NCBI RefSeq assembly: GCF_016741775.1
Contig: NZ_JAERRK010000002.1
Coordinates: forward strand, 310,001-374,000
From: Streptomyces actinomycinicus
GTDB lineage: Bacteria; Actinomycetota; Actinomycetes; Streptomycetales; Streptomycetaceae
Reading direction: 5' to 3'
DNA length: 64,000 nt
The notes under the pieces are model-generated. The model was not told the DNA's origin. It did no database searches and saw nothing but the letters and a program-made list of their open reading frames with translations. Position 1 is the stretch's first letter. Each line of letters begins with the position of its first letter. The translations under genes were made by a program, and so were the position numbers. Below are positions 25,491 through 33,420 of this stretch, one piece after another.

Positions 25491-27185
25491 CTACTGCGGC
25501 TGCCGCCAGCCCCGCAGGACCGAGGCGAACTGCCGGCTGGTCTGCGCCCAGTCCGCCGCGGGCGACGAGATGTAGATCGCGTACTCGATGCCGTCCCGGG
25601 AGACGTACGTCTCCTCCATGGCGCGCCGCGGGCCCGGGAACGGCGTGTCCTTCGCCTGCGCGGTCCAGGTGTACTCCCAGACGGAGCCGTCGAGGTCGCG
25701 GTAGAGGTTCTTTTCCAGCCGGACCCGGTGGTAGTCGACCAGCCGCCGGCTGAGCTGGTCGTCCAGGTCGAGTTGGTGCTCGTTCGCGTCCGGGAAGTCC
25801 GGTGAGCTGTCGAGGGCGATACGGACGAAGTGCTTGCCGCCGTCGGGCGTGTAGTCGACCTGCTTGATCTCGCCGGGCACACCGACGACCTTCCGCGACC
25901 AGCCCTCGGGGAGGTAGATGCTGAAGCCCCACTCGTCGTCGTACCGCTTCCACGAAGCGGGCACCATGCCCCCGGAGTTCGGCGAGGCGGTGTCGTCCCC
26001 GGCGGGTGACGTCCTGGACGGGTTCGTGTCCCCGCCCGACCCGGTGCTGTGCTCCAGGCCGCCCCACTTCTGGACGGCCACCGCCCCGCCACCGCCGAGC
26101 ACCGCCGCCGCGGCGACGACGACGGCGAGGGTGCGCAGCCGGCGCCGGGGCCGTGCCCCGGCGCTGCCGCCCGCCGGCCCCGGGGGGACGGGCGTGGGCG
26201 CGACGGCCGTCGGCCCGGTCCCGGAACGGCCCGGGCCCGCCGGCGTTCCGTGGGCGGCGTCCCCGGCCGGGTGACCGTGGCGGCCGTAACCGGGGTTGTC
26301 CGCCCCGGAGGTGCGCAGGCCCGAACTCTGGGTCGGTACGAAGGCCTGGGCCATGCTCGGCCGACGGCCCTCCGCCGCCTCGGCGAGCATCTGCTCCGCC
26401 TCCTCCGCGCCCGGCCGCTGAGCGGGGTCCTTGCGCAGCAACGCGGCGATGACCGGCCCGAGGGGGCCGGCGTGGCGGGGCTCGTCGGCGTCCTCCTCGA
26501 CGACCGCCTGCATGGTGCTCAGCGGTGAGGTGCGCCGGAAGGGCGAGCGTCCCTCGACGGCCGTGTACAGCGTGGCGCCCAGCGCCCACAGGTCGGACGA
26601 CGGGCCGGGGTCGTGACCGCGGACCCGCTCGGGGGCGAGGTAGTCGACCGAGCCGACGACCTCTCCGGTGCGGGTGATGGTGGTGTCGCCCTCGATCTGG
26701 GCGATGCCGAAGTCGGTGAGGAGCACCCGTCCGTCGGAGCCGAGGAGGACGTTGCCGGGCTTGACGTCCCGGTGCAGCACGCCGGCGGAGTGCGCGGCGC
26801 GCAGCGCCCGCAGCACCCACAGCCCGATCCGGGCGGCCTCGGCCGGTTCGACGCGGCCCCGCTCCTTGACCGCGTCGGCGAGCGAACTGCCCTCGACCAG
26901 CTCCATCACGATCCACGGACGTCCGTCGTGTTCGAGCACGTCGTGCACGGTGACGACGGCGGAGTGGTTGATGCGGGCGGCGGCCCGCGCCTCGGCCCGG
27001 GTACGGGCGAGGAGGACGGCCTGGTCGCTGTCGGAGACGTAGAGCGCTGCGGTCAACTCCTTGATCGCGACCGTCCGGTGCAGCACCTCGTCGTGGGCGC
27101 GCCACACCCGGCCCATGCCGCCGCTGCCGATGGAATCGGCGAGTCGGTAGCGGCCCGCTATCAGCAGGCCCTGCATCTGATTCAC
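25491..27185 (-). CDS. Membrane Ser/Thr protein kinase with extracellular WEYTW domain
   Basis: A 564-aa receptor kinase. The GTG at 27185 (VNQMQGLLIAGRYRL) is chosen for GCGGGGC upstream; the ATG three codons later is an alternative, and the longer frame adds unlikely sequence. Kinase domain about 12-270: GSGGMGRVW, K42, HRDVKPGN (D140), DFG 158-160, activation loop DTTITRTGEVVGSVDYLAPE. After a long Pro/Gly linker comes one helix (about 352-372), then an outer domain with WGFSIYLPEGWSRKV and SVWEYTWTAQAKDTPFPG, ending YISSPAADWAQTSRQFASVL. All catalytic residues are present. It is transcribed just downstream of the pseudokinase. Confidence 0.93.
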   Translation of the reverse strand: MNQMQGLLIAGRYRLADSIGSGGMGRVWRAHDEVLHRTVAIKELTAALYVSDSDQAVLLARTRAEARAAARINHSAVVTVHDVLEHDGRPWIVMELVEGSSLADAVKERGRVEPAEAARIGLWVLRALRAAHSAGVLHRDVKPGNVLLGSDGRVLLTDFGIAQIEGDTTITRTGEVVGSVDYLAPERVRGHDPGPSSDLWALGATLYTAVEGRSPFRRTSPLSTMQAVVEEDADEPRHAGPLGPVIAALLRKDPAQRPGAEEAEQMLAEAAEGRRPSMAQAFVPTQSSGLRTSGADNPGYGRHGHPAGDAAHGTPAGPGRSGTGPTAVAPTPVPPGPAGGSAGARPRRRLRTLAVVVAAAAVLGGGGAVAVQKWGGLEHSTGSGGDTNPSRTSPAGDDTASPNSGGMVPASWKRYDDEWGFSIYLPEGWSRKVVGVPGEIKQVDYTPDGGKHFVRIALDSSPDFPDANEHQLDLDDQLSRRLVDYHRVRLEKNLYRDLDGSVWEYTWTAQAKDTPFPGPRRAMEETYVSRDGIEYAIYISSPAADWAQTSRQFASVLRGWRQPQ

Positions 27186-27338
27186 GTTGCCCCGCAATGC
27201 TCTTGACAGGGTCAGCGTAAGGACCGGCCCCGCAACTGGGAACAAGCGGGGTGCCAAGGAAACCGCACTGTGACGATGGTCATTTCCGCGCGAGAACGGG
27301 AACCGGGCCGGCCCGGCCCGCCGTGGTGCACACGCTGC

Positions 27339-29834
27339 TCAACCCGTGTAGCGGTACGTCGCAGTAGCCTGCTCGTACAGCCGGGTGACCTCGTCCCGCT
27401 CGGCCTCCGGGCCGCGCACCTGGATGACGTGGTAGCGGCCGTTCAGCAGCAGCGCCATGTTCCGCACGTACAGGTCCCGCCCCTGCCCGTCGGTCCAGGT
27501 GAACTGCCCCTCGGCCATGGTGCGTCCACCCACCTCGATGGTCCGCAGGCCGGTGGCCGTGGCCCAGCTGGAGTCACGGTACGGCTGGAGTTCGCGTTCC
27601 TTGTCCCGCTGGTAGGCCATCGGGTCGCTGCCGTACCCGGACGCGCCGTCCCGGCCCGGTACGACGATCAGCTCGAACCTGCCGTGCCCGTAGACCACCT
27701 GACCTCGGCCGTTCTTCGGGGTGCGGTCCCAGCCCTCGGCGACGGCGACCCGGAAGCCGTCCGGGTCCTTGCGGAGGGTGAACCCGTCGGCGACGGAGGG
27801 GTCCCCGCCGGTCTGCGTCTCGGTCGCGGGCGCGGTGGCGGACGGACCGCCGTCCGGTGCGCTCTGCCCGGCGGAAGGCTGCCGGGTGTGCGAGGGCGCG
27901 GGGCTCGCCTGCCCGGCGGTGCCGGTACGGCCACTGCCCGCGGCTCCGCTCTCGCCCTGTTTCGGCATGAACAGCATCGCGTACGCGATCGCGCCGGCCA
28001 GCAGGAGCAGGATCAGCAGGAGCAGGGTCCGGCCCAGACCGCGCGGGGAGCCGGTGCCCTCCGGGGCCCGCTTGTGCCGGCCGTGCGGATGGGCCGCGGA
28101 CAGCCCGGCACGCCGTCTGCGCACCAGCTCGCCGCGTCGCCGGACGATGGGCAGCCGGCGCGGGTCGGCGGGCGGCACGGGGATGACATGGGTACCGGCG
28201 TCCGGCTCGGGCGCGGAGCGCACCAACGAGCGCAGCCAGCCGCCCAGTTCCTCGAAGTCCAGCCGGTCGGTGGGGTCCTGTCGCAGCAGCGACTCGACGA
28301 CCGGGCGCAGGGGGCCGCACTCCTCGGCGAAGGCGGGCGGCTCGGCACACACCAGCTGCACCAGCTCGGCCGTGGTCTCCTCCGGGTACGGCGCATGGCC
28401 CTGCACCGCCCGGAAGAGCAGCGCACCGAGTGCCCACAGGTCGGTGGCCGGACCGATCGGCGCCGCCAGCTGCCAGTTCTCGTGCACGGGCCCGGCCTGC
28501 TCCGGTGCCCATCGCTCGGTCACCGGTCCCACGACGGTCATCCGTACCTGCCGCGCCCGCTCGGCCGCCAGCGCGGTACCGGGCTCCCGCCGTCCGCCTC
28601 CCTGCTCGTCCCAACGGGCCGGCACCGGCTCGGGGCCGCCCAGTGCCGGGGTTGTGGCTCCGGGTCCGGTGCGGGGTGCGGCGCCGTGCCACGGGGTGCC
28701 GCGCACGCCGTAGGGGTCGGCGATCCGCCCGGGCGGCTGCGCGGCGCCCGCATCGGCGGAGGGGTACTCGGCGGGGAACGGCGCTGCCGTGCCGTGGGCG
28801 AGGCCGGTGCCGGTGTCGGTGCCGATTTCGGCCTCCGCGGGCCGGCGGGCTCCGGGGAGGGCGGCCCGGCCGTTCTGCTGGGCCTCGTGCACCCGGGCGG
28901 CGGCTCGGGCGCCCGCGCGGTACGCGGCGATGGCCCCGGCCCGCGCGGCCCGGATGTCCGCCCCGCTCTCCAGGGCGCGGGGGCCCGTCTGACCGGACGC
29001 CGCGGACCTTCCGTTCGCCGGCGGCGCCGGCAGGCCGCCGGCGGTCCGTGCCTGGATCGCCGCCCGGCGCGCCGCCTCGGGATCGACGTCGTCCGCTGCC
29101 GGCCCGCCGGCCCCACCGCCCGGCCGGGTACCGGGACCGGCAGCCCCACCCGAACCCACCGGCCCGCCGGGGACACCTGGGATGCCGGGGTCGGCGCCCG
29201 GTGCGCCGCCCTCCGGGGCCGGCACCGGGTCGTACCCGCACAGCGCCTCCTCCGCCGCGCCGACCGCGAGTCCGGTCAGCATCACCCGGCCGTCGTCACA
29301 GACGAGAACGGTGCGGGCGGTGATGTTGCGGTGCACCCAGCCGTGGGCGTGCAGCACCCGGAGCGCCATGAGCACATCGGAGGCGACCTCGGCCGCCCGG
29401 TACGGCGTCAGCGGCTGCTCGGCGAGCAGCGCGGCCAAGGGACGGGCGGCCACCAGCTCGCTGACGATCCACAGCGACCCGCCCTCGGCGAACACGTCGA
29501 AGACCTGGTCCAGGCGCGGGTGGTCGGGGATCCGGGCCGCCGCCTGCGCGGCCTCGACGGCGCGCCGCACCGCCGGATCGGCTGGGTTCCGGGTGGCCGT
29601 CCTGGCCTCCGGTGCCCGGCGGGACCCGCGCTCCCGCGCGGTGAACCCCTCGGGCAGCCCCTCCGCGTCGAGCACCTCGGCCTCGACCACCTCCGGCAAC
29701 GGCACCTGACGGACCAGGACTTCCTGACCGCTGTAGGTGTCGAAGGCGCGGGACTCGGTGAGTTCGTACTCGTCGGACGGCGGCAGTGGCAGGCGGTAGC
29801 GGTCGGCGAGCACCCGACCCGCGTAGTCGTCCAC
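27339..29834 (-). CDS. Transmembrane pseudokinase with large activation-region insertion
   Basis: An 831-aa protein starting at the GTG at 29834, five bases after GGGGGAGG. The kinase fold is recognisable (WIVSELV, ALRVLHAHGWVHRN, ATDLWALGALLFRAVQG, PVVESLLRQDPTDRLDF), but all catalytic positions are changed. The glycine loop is absent, VAVK is VLVR (R42), HRDxKPxN is HRNITARTV (168-176, Asp to Asn), and DFG is GLA (188-190). About 240 Gly/Pro/Ala-rich residues separate this from RWAPEQ (441-446). One helix spans 602-623 (LLLLILLLLAGAIAYAMLF). The outer domain has DGFRVAVAEGWDRTP and AEGQFTWTDGQGRD, matching the flanking kinases. It is probably a scaffold or allosteric partner. Confidence 0.9.
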   Translation of the reverse strand: MDDYAGRVLADRYRLPLPPSDEYELTESRAFDTYSGQEVLVRQVPLPEVVEAEVLDAEGLPEGFTARERGSRRAPEARTATRNPADPAVRRAVEAAQAAARIPDHPRLDQVFDVFAEGGSLWIVSELVAARPLAALLAEQPLTPYRAAEVASDVLMALRVLHAHGWVHRNITARTVLVCDDGRVMLTGLAVGAAEEALCGYDPVPAPEGGAPGADPGIPGVPGGPVGSGGAAGPGTRPGGGAGGPAADDVDPEAARRAAIQARTAGGLPAPPANGRSAASGQTGPRALESGADIRAARAGAIAAYRAGARAAARVHEAQQNGRAALPGARRPAEAEIGTDTGTGLAHGTAAPFPAEYPSADAGAAQPPGRIADPYGVRGTPWHGAAPRTGPGATTPALGGPEPVPARWDEQGGGRREPGTALAAERARQVRMTVVGPVTERWAPEQAGPVHENWQLAAPIGPATDLWALGALLFRAVQGHAPYPEETTAELVQLVCAEPPAFAEECGPLRPVVESLLRQDPTDRLDFEELGGWLRSLVRSAPEPDAGTHVIPVPPADPRRLPIVRRRGELVRRRRAGLSAAHPHGRHKRAPEGTGSPRGLGRTLLLLILLLLAGAIAYAMLFMPKQGESGAAGSGRTGTAGQASPAPSHTRQPSAGQSAPDGGPSATAPATETQTGGDPSVADGFTLRKDPDGFRVAVAEGWDRTPKNGRGQVVYGHGRFELIVVPGRDGASGYGSDPMAYQRDKERELQPYRDSSWATATGLRTIEVGGRTMAEGQFTWTDGQGRDLYVRNMALLLNGRYHVIQVRGPEAERDEVTRLYEQATATYRYTG

Positions 29835-29997
29835 TTTGCCTCCCCCGGCCGCCCGGTCGGTCACATCCGTTCGCCTCACGGCCCGTTTCGCACACGCATG
29901 CGGCTGCGTACGGTCCGCAACCATTCACGATACGTGCCGCAGGCAACCCGCAATGAGAGGATGACGGATTCTCACGCACCAAACCGGCGTGTGCGGC

Positions 29998-32052
29998 CTA
30001 TGACTTGGGTTCGAACGCCTTCGTCAACGTCTTCCAGGTGTCCTTGCGCAGCTCGCTGGTCCAGTCGGCGTCCTTCGCGGTGTACATCAGCGCGTACCCC
30101 TGGTGGGCGTTCACCACGAAGCCCCGGTCGATCGTGCGGTACCTGGTGCCGCCGTCGGTATAGGTGAACTCCCAGTCGGCGGTGTTCCAGCCGCGGTAGT
30201 CCACCTTCTCGATGTGTATCTTCCGGTACTCGGAGCGGATCATGTAGCGCTCCTGGTTCTTCCAGTCCGCCACCGGGTCGCCCTTGGGCGTGCTGGTCCA
30301 GGCGACGAGCAGCTTCTGCCCGCGGGGGCCGGTGTAACGGTCACCGGTCGCCCCGCTCTTCTGGAACTTCCACCCCTCCGGCAGCCCGACCGAGTACCCC
30401 TGGCCGCCCTTGCGGGTCGAGACCACGGGCGCGCTCCCGCCGTCCTTGGCGCCCGACGAGCCGGACGAGCCGGACGAGCCGGACGCTTCGGAGTCGTCGG
30501 CGGACTCGCTGCCGCCGGCGTCGGCCGCGGAGTCCGAGCCCGGACCGGAGCCGGTGGTCGCCGAACTCTTGCCGTCCGTCCGCTTCCCGGTCTCCTTGCC
30601 GCCGTCGGCCGGCTTGTCCCGCTTGGTCGTCGCCCGGGCACTGGCCGCGGACTTGGCCCCGCTGCTCTTGCCGCCCTTATCGTCGTCGCCGCTAAAGGCG
30701 AAGGCCAGCACGGTCCCGAGCACCGCGAGCACCACCAGCACGGCGATGATCACCAAGGTGCGCCTGGGCACCACGTCGGTCAGCGGCGCCCTCGGCACCG
30801 GCCGCGGCGGCAGGTCCAGGTCCGGCGGCGGCACCACGGGCCACCCGGAACTCGGCTTGGCCGCTGCGGTGTTCGCCGCGCCCGCCGCATCCGTGGCCGG
30901 CGCCCCGGACCGCGGAGCCGATCCGGCGCCCGGCCCACTGGAAGAACCGGACCGCGCCGTCTCGGAGGCCGCGCCGCCGGCCCCCAGGGCACCGCCCGCA
31001 CCCGGCTCCGCCGTCCCACCGCTCTTCGTGCGGACCGCCGCGGCCGTGGCGGCCCCCGCCGCCTTGCGGACCGAACGCAGCGCCCCGCGCAGCTTCTCGC
31101 CGGCCTCCTCGCCCCGCTTGCCGCCGGACTCACCCGGCTGCGCCGGCAGCGGCACCACCCGCGTGGCATCCATCGGCTCCGGCTCGGGCGCGCGGAGCAC
31201 CGCGGCGAGCATCGCCCGGGCCCCGGCGTCGTCGAGCCGCTTGGCCGGATCCTTGGTCAGCAGACCGTAGATGACGTCCCGCAGCGGTCCGGCGTTCTTC
31301 GGCTCCTCCAGCGGCTCGGTCATCACCGCGGTGAGCGTGGCGATGGCCGAACCCTTGTCGTAGGGCGGCGCTCCCTCGACTGCCGCGTACAGCAGGCCGC
31401 CGAGGGACCACAGGTCGGCCGCCGGCCCCGGCTTGTGCCCACGGGCCCGCTCCGGGGAGATGTACGAGGGGGCGCCGACGAGCATGCCGGTGGAGGTGAT
31501 GGACGGGTCGCCCTCGACCTGCGCGATACCGAAGTCGGTGAGCACCACCCGGCCGTCCTCGGCGATGAGCACGTTGGACGGCTTCACGTCCCGGTGCAGG
31601 ATGCCCTCCCGGTGCGCGGAGCGCAGCACGTCGAGGATGGCGAGCCCCACCTCGGCGGCGCGCCTCGGCTCCAGCAGGCCGTCCTCCCGGATGGCCTCGG
31701 CCAGGGACTTGCCCTCGACCAACTCCATGACGATCCAGGGCCGGTCGTCCTCGTCGACCACGTCGAAGACCGTCACCGCGCTGTTGTTGCGGATCCGGGC
31801 GATCGCCTTGGCCTCACGCAGGGTGCGTGTGATCAGACGCCGCTTCTCCTCCTCGTCGATGTTCGACGGGAACCGCAGCTCCTTGACGGCGACCGTCCGG
31901 CCCAGGGTCTCGTCCTCGGCGCGCCAGACCGTGCCCATCCCGCCGCGGCCCAGCACGTCTCCCAGCCGGTACCGCCCGGCGAGGAGACGCCGCTCGTTCT
32001 TGTCCCGACGAGTCTCCTGACGGGGTGTGCCCGCCCGCTCCGCCTCCGACAT
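29998..32052 (-). CDS. Membrane Ser/Thr protein kinase with extracellular WEFTY domain, first of the cluster
   Basis: A 684-aa receptor kinase, ATG at 32052 (MSEAERAGTPRQETRRDKNE). Kinase domain about 25-285: GRGGMGTVW, K57, HRDVKPSN (D155), DFG 173-175, activation loop DPSITSTGMLVGAPSYISPE. A 140-residue Ala/Gly/Ser linker leads to one helix (about 431-453, TLVIIAVLVVLAVLGTVLAFAF). A Ser/Lys/Gly-rich stalk then precedes the outer domain, with GYSVGLPEGWKFQKS and TADWEFTYTDGGTRYRT, ending LRKDTWKTLTKAFEPKS. All catalytic residues are present. It is divergent from a serine hydrolase gene at 32222 and is the upstream gene of the six. Confidence 0.93.
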   Translation of the reverse strand: MSEAERAGTPRQETRRDKNERRLLAGRYRLGDVLGRGGMGTVWRAEDETLGRTVAVKELRFPSNIDEEEKRRLITRTLREAKAIARIRNNSAVTVFDVVDEDDRPWIVMELVEGKSLAEAIREDGLLEPRRAAEVGLAILDVLRSAHREGILHRDVKPSNVLIAEDGRVVLTDFGIAQVEGDPSITSTGMLVGAPSYISPERARGHKPGPAADLWSLGGLLYAAVEGAPPYDKGSAIATLTAVMTEPLEEPKNAGPLRDVIYGLLTKDPAKRLDDAGARAMLAAVLRAPEPEPMDATRVVPLPAQPGESGGKRGEEAGEKLRGALRSVRKAAGAATAAAVRTKSGGTAEPGAGGALGAGGAASETARSGSSSGPGAGSAPRSGAPATDAAGAANTAAAKPSSGWPVVPPPDLDLPPRPVPRAPLTDVVPRRTLVIIAVLVVLAVLGTVLAFAFSGDDDKGGKSSGAKSAASARATTKRDKPADGGKETGKRTDGKSSATTGSGPGSDSAADAGGSESADDSEASGSSGSSGSSGAKDGGSAPVVSTRKGGQGYSVGLPEGWKFQKSGATGDRYTGPRGQKLLVAWTSTPKGDPVADWKNQERYMIRSEYRKIHIEKVDYRGWNTADWEFTYTDGGTRYRTIDRGFVVNAHQGYALMYTAKDADWTSELRKDTWKTLTKAFEPKS

Positions 32053-32221
32053 GCGTCCCCTCATACAACCCGCCCTGACAGAGCCTCCATTGTCTCTCAC
32101 CCGACAAGTGGCCGACGCCCAGGGTGCCCCTGCCCCCCGCCTGCCCTCCGCGGTCCGGACGCCCCCCTGAAGCACATGTTCCGCTTAACGGGATGATGGG
32201 TCGCAAGAAGGGAGGGACACA

Positions 32222-33319
32222 ATGCCGACGCTTCGGTCAGTCCTGTCCATACCGGTGTCCCTGGCGCTGCTGCTCGCCCCGGCCGCATCCCAGGACGCCT
32301 CACCGGCCGCATCCCGGGCCGCCTCACCGGCCGCATCGGGGGACGCCTCGCGGGCCACGGCCACGGACGCCGTCCTGCCGCGGTTCGTCACCGACGGCAA
32401 GGCCCCTGCCGCGGCCCTGCTCGCCCGGGGCGACGCCGGGGACCGCATGCGCTTCTCGGTCGCCGGCCGGGGCATCTCCCGCGCCGACCACTTCCGCGTC
32501 GGCAGCATCACCAAGACCTTCGTCGCCACGGTCGTGCTCCAGCTGGCCGCGGAGCACCGGCTCTCCCTGTCCGACACCGTCGAGCAGCACCTGCCAGGGC
32601 TGCTCCGCGGGCGCGGCGCAGACGGCCGGCGCATCACCCTGCGGGCCCTGCTCACCCACACCAGCGGACTGGCCGACTTCACCGAAGCCACCCGGGGTGC
32701 CGTTCCCTTGACACCGCTTCAGGCCGTACGCATCGCTCTCACCCTCCCTTCGGCCCGTCCGGGCCGCTACTCCTACTCCAGCACCAACTACGTCCTGCTC
32801 GGCCTGGTCATCCGTCAGGTCACCGGTCACTCCTACGCGACGGAGGCCGAGCGCCGCATCGTCACTCCGCTGGGCCTGACAGGCACCTCCTTTCCCGGGT
32901 CCCGCACGTCACTTCCCTCGCCGCACGGCCGGGCCTACGCCGCCGACGGCTCCGACGTCACCCTGCTCGACCCGCGCGTGGCCGGCGCGGCGGGTGAGCT
33001 GGTGAGCACACTGGCCGATCTCGACCGCTTCTACGCGGCCCTGCTCGGCGGCCGGCTGCTGCCCCCGCGCCGGCTGCGCGAGATGCTCGACACCCGTGCC
33101 GCACACGGCTCGTACGGCATGGGCCTGTTTCCGGTGAAGCTGGCGTGCGGCACCACGGTGTGGGGGCACAACGGCCGGATCTCCGGGAGCTACGTGCGCA
33201 GCGCAGCCACCGCCGACGGCCGCCGTGTCCTCACATTCCGGGTGAACACGGACGCGATCACAGACTCCCGCGCCGAACCGGCCCTGCTCGCCGCCGAGTT
33301 CTGCCCTCGCACCCGGTAG
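32222..33319 (+). CDS. Secreted serine hydrolase (class C beta-lactamase / D-Ala-D-Ala carboxypeptidase family)
   Basis: A 365-aa exported enzyme. The signal peptide is clear (VLSIPVSLALLLAPAAS, residues 7-23), followed by an Ala/Ser linker containing the repeat SPAASRAASPAASGDAS. The SxxK motif is SITK in FRVGSITKTFVATVV (about 97-100), the third motif is HNG in WGHNGRISG. The second motif, usually YSN in relatives, reads YSS in YSYSSTNYVLLG, so the Asn is replaced by Ser. Substrate may be peptidoglycan stem peptides or an ester. It is divergent from the kinase cluster and could be linked to its envelope role, though only by position. Confidence 0.9.
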   Translation: MPTLRSVLSIPVSLALLLAPAASQDASPAASRAASPAASGDASRATATDAVLPRFVTDGKAPAAALLARGDAGDRMRFSVAGRGISRADHFRVGSITKTFVATVVLQLAAEHRLSLSDTVEQHLPGLLRGRGADGRRITLRALLTHTSGLADFTEATRGAVPLTPLQAVRIALTLPSARPGRYSYSSTNYVLLGLVIRQVTGHSYATEAERRIVTPLGLTGTSFPGSRTSLPSPHGRAYAADGSDVTLLDPRVAGAAGELVSTLADLDRFYAALLGGRLLPPRRLREMLDTRAAHGSYGMGLFPVKLACGTTVWGHNGRISGSYVRSAATADGRRVLTFRVNTDAITDSRAEPALLAAEFCPRTR

Positions 33320-33420
33320 AACGGCTGGGCCTCGGACGGAGATCCCGACTGGGGTCACTCCTTCGGGTGAACTCAGGCGAGACACCGCAAAGGAGAAACG
33401 GACACCACTCGCGACCGGTG

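Noticed and set aside
27270..30167. 965-codon open frame on the plus strand
   Set aside because: It is antisense to the pseudokinase gene; long frames without stops are common opposite high-GC coding sequence, and the translation is Arg/Gly/Val low-complexity without motifs.
20624..32052. A horizontally acquired island for the kinase cluster
   Set aside because: Base composition and codon use match neighbours, no integrase, tRNA or att-like repeats flank it, and kinase genes at this chromosomal position are known in Streptomyces.
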